DNA from: Bursaphelenchus xylophilus
Lineage: Eukaryota > Nematoda > Chromadorea > Rhabditida > Aphelenchoididae
Assembly: GCA_904066235.2 (NCBI GenBank)
Contig: CAJFCV020000006.1
Span: forward strand, 9,424,001 to 9,488,000
Reading direction: 5' to 3'
DNA: 64,000 bases
This document shows positions 57,786 to 64,000 of the stretch, in pieces. Under the pieces are notes generated by a model that searched no databases, was not told the origin of the DNA, and saw nothing but the letters and a program-made list of their open reading frames with translations. Each line of letters begins with the position of its first letter. Positions within the stretch are counted from its first letter, which is position 1. A program made the position numbers and the translations under genes.

Positions 57786-58028
57786 ATATATGGGAGGTGC
57801 TTTATAAATTTCAGCGCGCTAGTCCGTCCGAACCCTGCGGATTTAGTCCAAAGTTAAAAGTTGCGCAATCTTACATAACGTTGCGCAATTTCTCTCTTTG
57901 TAAAAATTTCTGCCTTTCTCTGTCGGCTCCTCCTCCCCTCCCCCTTGTTCGTGAACTTTTAACTTTGGACTAAATCCGCGGGGTTGGGATGGACTAGCGC
58001 GCTGAAATTTATAAAGCACCTCCCATAT
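57786..58028. mobile_element. MITE at the PTR gene 5' end
   Basis: About 243 bp with inverted ends of some 75 bp: ATATATGGGAGGTGCTTTAT on the left and its complement on the right, both followed inward by AATTTCAGCGCGCTAGTCC. It begins only about 15 bases upstream of the PTR trans-splice acceptor, inside the outron or promoter. Confidence 0.85.
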
Positions 58029-61000
58029 ATTATACTAGGTTATGGATGAAATTAGATATAAAAATTGATGAATTCGCGGGAGAAACGGCTAATTCATGAC
58101 TTCAAAATAAATATCATGACATAAACTCTCATTTACAACAAACATCACAGCCAATTTTACACGAAAATCACATTATTTTAGATATTTCAGCCAATTCTTT
58201 TGATAAAACCGCCATTTCCCCCATTTAAAATGCCCAAATCCCGCCGTCTATGCCTCCAGAAAACCAGGAGACTTCTATTTATAATCGAGAAACAGCTCTT
58301 TCACCTGAAACCTCAGCATTTCTCGGAAAATTCGCATAAAATTACATTAAAATGACTAATTGTATATTCAAATACAGTCTGACACTTGAGAGCTCAAAAT
58401 TAGGATATTGAAAGCCCAGCCAACGAACAGATTTCTGCTCAAAATACAATGCCAATTATGTGTGGGAGTACAAACCACTGGGTTTTGTGATGAGATAAAT
58501 TTTCGAAAGAGATCACCTAAAATAAGGTCGTAAAGCGAGACCAGGGCTTCTAGAAAGAGATTTCAATATGAAAACATCGTTTTCAGAGATCTTCAGCCTA
58601 TCTAGACGCAAAGTCGATCAAATATACAGATTTTTTTATATTACACTAGGTGGGTTGATATAAGAGATGGTCTCAAATGGGTTCTGTGAATCTTAAAATT
58701 GTGTACAAAGATTTCACAATATACAAAAGAAAGATTTTATACAATTTTAAACGCAATACATGGAGAAAAATCAAAAATATTACCTAAATTTATGTTGTCC
58801 GAGATAAATTCAAGCCAAAAAAGGCATACTTTATAGCTAATTTGACTTCAAATTCACCGTAAACTCTTTTCTAACACTTCACATAAAGATTCCAACAAAC
58901 CACAAAAGAAATCCCACCAAAATTTACAAAATATTATCTTAACCTATAGGCCCTAGCTAAATTAATATAAAATGCATAATTCTTTTACAATTTTCCTTGT
59001 CGCATTGTAAAGTAAACCTCTTTGTAAATCCCTAGACCTCAATTAGCTGTTAAAACTGGTTTGCCCACTCCAAACTACTCATATTTCGCTATATTCTCCT
59101 TGTCGAAAAAAGGTTGTATAGGCCCGAAAAAAGGATGATATAATTTATGCTGGACGCTCCCAAATCCTCGAAACAGTTCCACAAAGTCCAAAGACAAACA
59201 TTTTGTTGTCAATGGAGAAGCCGGACGCGTAATTATGAAATTTCTTTGGCCTTTTCTGGGGCTCATGAGCGGTCAGGTTGAACATCTCGCCAAAAAACGT
59301 CTTCGGAATTGAATTTTCCGGCCGGAAATTTGACACTTTCACCTAGCATTGGTTGTGAAGATGTGTGGTCGACAAGGAATGACCACTCGCAAGGGTGGAA
59401 AGCTTTTCTCCCTAGAGATCTGCCATTTTTTTGAGACCCCATCAAGTGTAATATAAAATAATGCAAAACTTTCTGCCAAAATCGACAGAAAGATCCAAAA
59501 TAAAAACCTTGGCGTGTTCGCGTCGGTTCCCGTGATCAGCGCACCGAATATGCACCCAATGAATGACCTCGATCCCAACCGCGATATTCCAATTTTTCCC
59601 TTCATTTATGACGTAAATCAATCAGATTTTCTGTTTTGAGATCTCACAAACCCAAAGCTTTATACTAAACACATTTATTATACCTCTATTAACAACATCA
59701 AAGACTATGGGGTGAATTTTAGTACCAAACTAAAGTCAAAATCCATTTTTTTCGAAATTATACTAGGTCAAAATAAAAAATAAGCTAATTATGTGAGTGA
59801 TGGTTGCGTCATAACCTCAATAAACGTTTTTCTTTTACAATTATTATCTGAAAAAGCTGTGTGAATCTTTTCAACTCTTTCCGAAATCCTTAATCTATTG
59901 AAAAATCCACTTTTGTCCAGTACAATATCATGCAAAAACCCATACAAAAAAGCTCCAATTGATCTTCTCCCACAGCATTGGATACTACCATATGAGCCTA
60001 CAGCTCATTTGAGCAAGACCCAGAACATATATGGAGCCATCTCCCTAAGGAAAACCCCATTTTTTTAGTATAATATAATTTTGCTATCCAAAATGAAAAA
60101 TCTGCTAAAAATCAAAATAATCCTAACCTCATCCCCCTCAAACCCCTCCCAAAACTTGCTCCACGCCCTTGGCTCAACATCGCACAACCGCTTGAATACC
60201 ATTTACATTTATCACCTCCCTTTCCGGCCGCCTTTCTTCGGCCACCTTGCCATGGTGAATATAAATTGGTAAACGCCAACGGCCATACATTGGAACGGCC
60301 GTTACCCAGACAATCCAACATTTAGGTAATAAAATTTTTATGAAAGCCCCATGACTTCTAATAGCCACTTGTAAAAGGGAATTCTCGGGACTTTCCAATA
60401 CAAAAACAGCCGGAGGTGGGCCGCAGTGATGAACATGTGTAATTACACCCGTTCTCGGTACGTCTCGAAAGACATACAGTAGGTGCAAAGTGCATTAGAC
60501 GCGCAATTGCGGTGCTCAGCCCGCTTTTGAGAGCTCAGTTATATTATACAAGGCGGACTAGAGGGAAATGAAAAATTTATGGCAAAAACAAATCGATATT
60601 GGGGTAATGGGATATTACACTATCAAAGAAAAGGTAATAAACCACCTCAACACAGCAAAAACAACAAAAAACCGGCGAGTTCATCAAGATTCTCGCCTTT
60701 TATATACCTTGATGTAGAGCCCGAATCATGCGTAAATCAGCGGAAGCGCGCATCTCGATGAATCGCGAATAAATCGGATCGAAGAACCGGACCAATGCGG
60801 CAAGAAAATTATCCTTCTCGAAAAATTCCCGTCAGCTCGACGTATTTTACCGGAGAGAGAAACACTTGACCCAATGTGTCAAGAGTTGCACTTCTCGAGA
60901 GAAAAGCCTTGTGAAACTGGGCAAACTTGGGGTTGTTGATGTGTGAATAGCTTTGGGAGATTAGAATATGCGACTATATTTGAACGGCCTATGTTTACCT

Positions 61001-61857
61001 CGCAGCTTTGTCAATGTGGTCATGGATTTTACTGTGGCGAAATTTTTTTCACGTAGAAATAGCGAACAAATACTTTGAAAACGTGGCTGATTAGTATTCT
61101 TGACAAGTATACTTACTAGTAATTACTGTCTAATCGAGTTTCTGCAAACATTTTTCTTTTAATTTTTCCTCAAAAACTTACAATTAATGCAAAAAACGCT
61201 CAAACTTTAGCTCCCGTAAAGTTCTCTATTTGCACTTTACGAGGTGTAAGTATGTAGCGAGAATCACAACCTAAATTGCTTGTAATAGCAATAAAAACTG
61301 CTCAAAAGCCAGTTTGGCTGTTGTTTTCTCTCATTTAGCCTAGTACAACATCCGTTTCACTTTAAATCCGGGAATTCCTTTGCCTTCGCGTGAGGAAAAA
61401 GTTATTTTACCCAAAAATTAGTGTTATGCCTCTTTTGGCGTGAATTACACCTTCGTTCGAGGACAGAGTTCCTTTTTCTCGTTTAATAAACGCCATTTGA
61501 GGTGGACGCCAAGCGTTTCTCGTGGTGTTGTTTGTGTTGGTTTGCATCACCGACTCCAATTATCTCTAAGTATGCCTATTCATTGAGGCAACAACGTGGT
61601 TTTGAGCTGAATTCGCAAGAAATTCATCTAATTTAGCTAAAAGTGTGGTATGTGTTCGACAAGGGCTTGTGTTCACTGTAATTTACCTGTAAATTGGTCA
61701 GAAAATACTTCAAATTGCATGAGATAATGGGCTATGCAAATAGTTTATTGTTCATCTATTATATCTAAGAAAAATAACTTCTGGACCAAAATATTTTTGA
61801 TGGATAATATACCAAATGTGTGGTATGGTTTGGATAAGTCAATCGGATATGTGTGGC
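58029..61857. other. long intergenic region, weak gene candidates only
   Basis: AT-rich. Two minus-strand stretches look partly coding (59145-59605, listed separately, and 60174-60488). The latter frame reads ITHVHHCGPPPAVFVLESPE and RWRLPIYIHHGK but has no clear start or splice partner. Nothing else is supported. Confidence 0.45.
59145..59605 (-). CDS. candidate small gene, exon structure unresolved
   Basis: ATG 59605 opens MKGKIGISRLGSRSFIGCIF, a possible signal anchor, and the frame runs 88 codons. Two other overlapping minus-strand frames downstream also look protein-like (DHTSSQPMLGESVKFPAG and SGFSIDNKMFVFGLCGTV). A CTCTAG acceptor at about 59412 and a GTTTTT donor near 59510 could make a spliced form, but I could not find one model that joins the pieces. 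The family is not recognised. Confidence 0.3.
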
Positions 61858-62484
61858 TCAGGCTGTTGGAGCGTTGGCGAATGTCTGCATCGCGTCGACA
61901 AAGCCATTGCGGATGCCTGAAAGAAATAATTTAATAATTTCTGTCTGGTACAATCTATGAGTAGTACAATATAATATAAGTCGCTAGGAAAGCCTCCAAT
62001 GATCTCAAAACTCACCGGTAGAGCGAAAATCGAACGATCCAAACTCCAATTTCCAGCCAGGTGTCGGGGGTGGGCTCTGCACTACAGCCCGTTGGCTACT
62101 GTCGACACCCAATTCCGGCGCACTCAACCAGTGGCGATGTTCGCGACGTGGTGAGGTAGGCAAGGTCAGTTGACCCAGCGCCAAGCGTTCGTGCTCCAGG
62201 GACAAGGCAAAGATCGGTTTCTCGTGAACTTTGAGGCGTTTCAGATGCTCTAGAGTAGAGAGTGGATGTCTTTCAATGTTCTCCTTGTGATGATGTTGAT
62301 GGTGATGATGTTCATGTTGTTCATGTTCTTTGTGTTGATTCATATTCTCTAATCTGGCTTGCGAGGAGCGAGAACGCTGAAGAACATTGGTCTGTGTGTC
62401 CTTCTTGGCCTCCTGACGGCGTTGATAGGCCGAGCGGATGTGGCGTGAGTGGAGGGCGTTGCCGAACGGATGCATCGAGGCCAT
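61858..62484 (-). CDS. small His-rich protein, unrecognised
   Basis: Two exons, 62016-62484 and 61858-61916, join in frame to 175 aa. ATG 62484 is the first in frame; CCTATAG about 18 bases upstream could be a trans-splice acceptor. The N-terminal half is basic (SAYQRRQEAKKDTQ) and leads to a striking histidine run, HKEHEQHEHHHHQHHHKENI. A Leu-rich segment follows (LSTLEHLKRLKVHEK), then a Pro/Ser-rich stretch (VQSPPPTPGWKLEFG). There is no signal peptide or TM segment. The His run suggests metal binding or phase-separating low complexity, but this is inference. The CATGATGATG-type repeat coding the run could also expand and contract by slippage. Confidence 0.6.
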
Positions 62485-62639
62485 AACTAGTCGGTTTCTC
62501 TATAGGCCTAGTTCTACTAACTTGAGGTGCGGAGGTTCCCTTCTAAACGAGTTGTTCCAACTATTTACCACAAGTTTTCGTGGGTAGTGTATTGTATACG
62601 AAACGGTCGTCTCTTACGTTTCACGAACAGTACCCACTC

Positions 62640-63296
62640 TCAGTCGACGACTGGGAACTGGGCCACAGACGGAGCGGCCGAACGATTGCGGCGGATTGTG
62701 AGTTCACAGACGCCGAAACAGATCACCGACAACGAGGTCCAGTCGTTGCACGGTGCGTTCAATTCGCCGGTGTTGTAGAGGGGGCCAGGTGCAGCTGGGG
62801 CTGGAGTGTCGATTTCGGTCTGAGCGCACAAATCCAAGATTGACTTTCGCGGCGACGGCGCGATTCGCATTTGCTGGTCACACAAACGTTGCAGTACCTT
62901 GGGCGTACGGCGAATTGGCTCTCCAACAATATGCAGGTTGAAGCCAATTACGATGGGAATGGTAGTGTGGTCTAACTTAACGGTATGTCCATATAAAGCG
63001 GATACCGATAAATTGAAATTTAGCCGTTACGGCTAACTTGACAGAGTATGGTGTTGATTGACGGTTGTTCCAAGAACAAACTAGTTTCGTCGCAGCGTAA
63101 GGTGAACGGTTTGACTTGTAATGAAGAGAATCGATATGAGCGAGTTCTGTAACGGAAAGGGTTATCACATGACGCAAATGAGGTGATGAATTTCACGATC
63201 TTTGTAAAGTCATCAAACGCGAGAAAACCATCAATTTCTAGAGTCGAAGGGGTTTACCATGGGTACAATGAGCGCCCGAGGGGATTGGAATAGACA
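62640..63296 (-). pseudogene. possible arrestin-like coding region with two frame breaks
   Basis: The minus strand has long smooth frames that join only if two small shifts are allowed. One reads DGFLAFDDFTKIVKFITSF..FLEQPSINTILCQVSRNG then stops (about 63037). The next, shifted, reads LYGHTVKLDHTTIPIVIGFN..RRTPKVLQRLCDQ..LYNTGELNAPCN to TGA at 62640. The DHTTIPIVIG phrase resembles the last strand of arrestin-domain proteins, a weak family hint. Either the assembly has small indels here, the gene is decayed, or the exon choice is wrong. It ends 155 bases upstream of the His-rich gene on the same strand, a spacing seen in nematode operons. Confidence 0.3.
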
Positions 63297-63314
63297 TCGG
63301 TTTGATCTTACGAG

Positions 63315-63916
63315 ATGGATAAAGATTATATCGATAAAGAAGAGGCATTTCCTCGGCGTGCGTGCGATTCTAGACGAATTTCAATTTTTGATGCGAAGAA
63401 GGGTCGTTTCCAGTATCCGTGGATTGATTTGGGTGGTTTATTGTTGCTATTATGCGCTTGGATACCTGTAAAACTACGTAAGACCTCTGTGATTCAAAGT
63501 ATTGTTTAGAATAATCTGGATTGTTGGTCATAGATTAGATAATTGTAATTTGAAGAGTATTACATAAAATCAGAAATGTCTATGCTCTGGCGAAGCGTTA
63601 CTTGCATTATATAGAACGTAAGCGAATGGTTTATTGAAATACGGAGCTTGCAAGACCAACTATAAGACTTTTTATCTATTGAAATTCGTGTCTAGATTAT
63701 CCTAGTCCCCATGCGCCTAAATCTCTTTTTGGGCATCCCATAAGCGTGCGAATCCCTCACATGCACTCAGATCATCGCATGTTGAGGATAAACATCCCTA
63801 ACGCAAAAACAAAATCGGTTGAAAAACCGCTTACAAACGTCGGCAACGAGACAAAAGTGGAAGCTGGGAGAACCCGCGCGTCTTTACGTACGTTGCTTCG
63901 AAAATGGAGAGAATAA
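63315..63916 (+). CDS. candidate single-TM protein, 127 aa
   Basis: Two exons, 63315-63477 and 63696-63916, join in frame. An in-frame TGA lies four codons before the ATG. The N-terminus is acidic then basic (MDKDYIDKEEAFPRR). One hydrophobic segment, WIDLGGLLLLLCAWIPV, is followed by a basic tail (RASLRTLLRKWRE) ending in a stop that overlaps AATAAA. A competing open frame runs on the minus strand (63772-63993), so this call is tentative. Family not recognised. Confidence 0.4.
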
Positions 63917-64000
63917 TAAAAGGGTCGGTTGGTTTTAAAGCCATCTCGCCTATCAATCGATTCTGGTCGGGGGATACCCCCATCTTCAATCAATGCAAGA

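Overview
The window is animal nuclear DNA, almost certainly from a free-living (rhabditid-type) nematode. Genes are split by many short introns with GT..TTTTCAG borders. Several start codons lie just downstream of a TTTTCAG with no exon before it, as expected for spliced-leader trans-splicing. The proteins include nematode-typical families: a serpentine chemoreceptor, a Patched-related transporter, a C-type-lectin-like secreted protein and an expanded S28 peptidase cluster. Species cannot be named from the sequence. Gene models below are my own splice reconstructions; each of the main ones closes in frame over all its exons.

Layout. 1-3994: repeat-rich flank. 3995-8172 (+): single-TM protein with a 2.8-kb motif-filled first intron. 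8784-12648 (+): single-domain S28 peptidase carrying a 1.2-kb foldback transposon in one intron. 15205-16974 (-): two-domain C-type-lectin-like protein. 21499-25510 (+): 7-TM chemoreceptor with nested transposons in its last intron. 26001-27006 (+): GNAT/SSAT-type acetyltransferase. 27826-29640 (+): multi-TM protein, 5' end unresolved. 30573-42346 (+): three tandem S28 genes (two-domain 971 aa; one-domain 505 aa; two-domain 951 aa), each with a TATA box and a tiny signal-peptide exon. 42355-43949: a triple-nested transposon landing 8 bp after the last S28 stop. 45047-46276 (+): cox-4. 49830-51441 (+): four-TM protein. 52325-57738 (-): 12-TM Patched-related protein. 57739-64000: mostly non-coding, with a small His-rich protein (61858-62484, -) and two competing candidate genes at the right edge.

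The most unusual signal is a 9-bp palindrome, GCACNGTGC. I counted about 61 exact copies, against roughly one expected by chance. They cluster in introns and one intergenic block, often at about 32-bp spacing between poly-A/T runs, and some are carried inside a small inverted-repeat element family. The S28 cluster is the second highlight: fused peptidase domains, one with its catalytic serine replaced by phenylalanine, and one gene that looks like a two-domain gene that lost its first domain. The third is a set of foldback transposons with 3-bp target duplications whose arms carry tRNA-like pol III A and B boxes.
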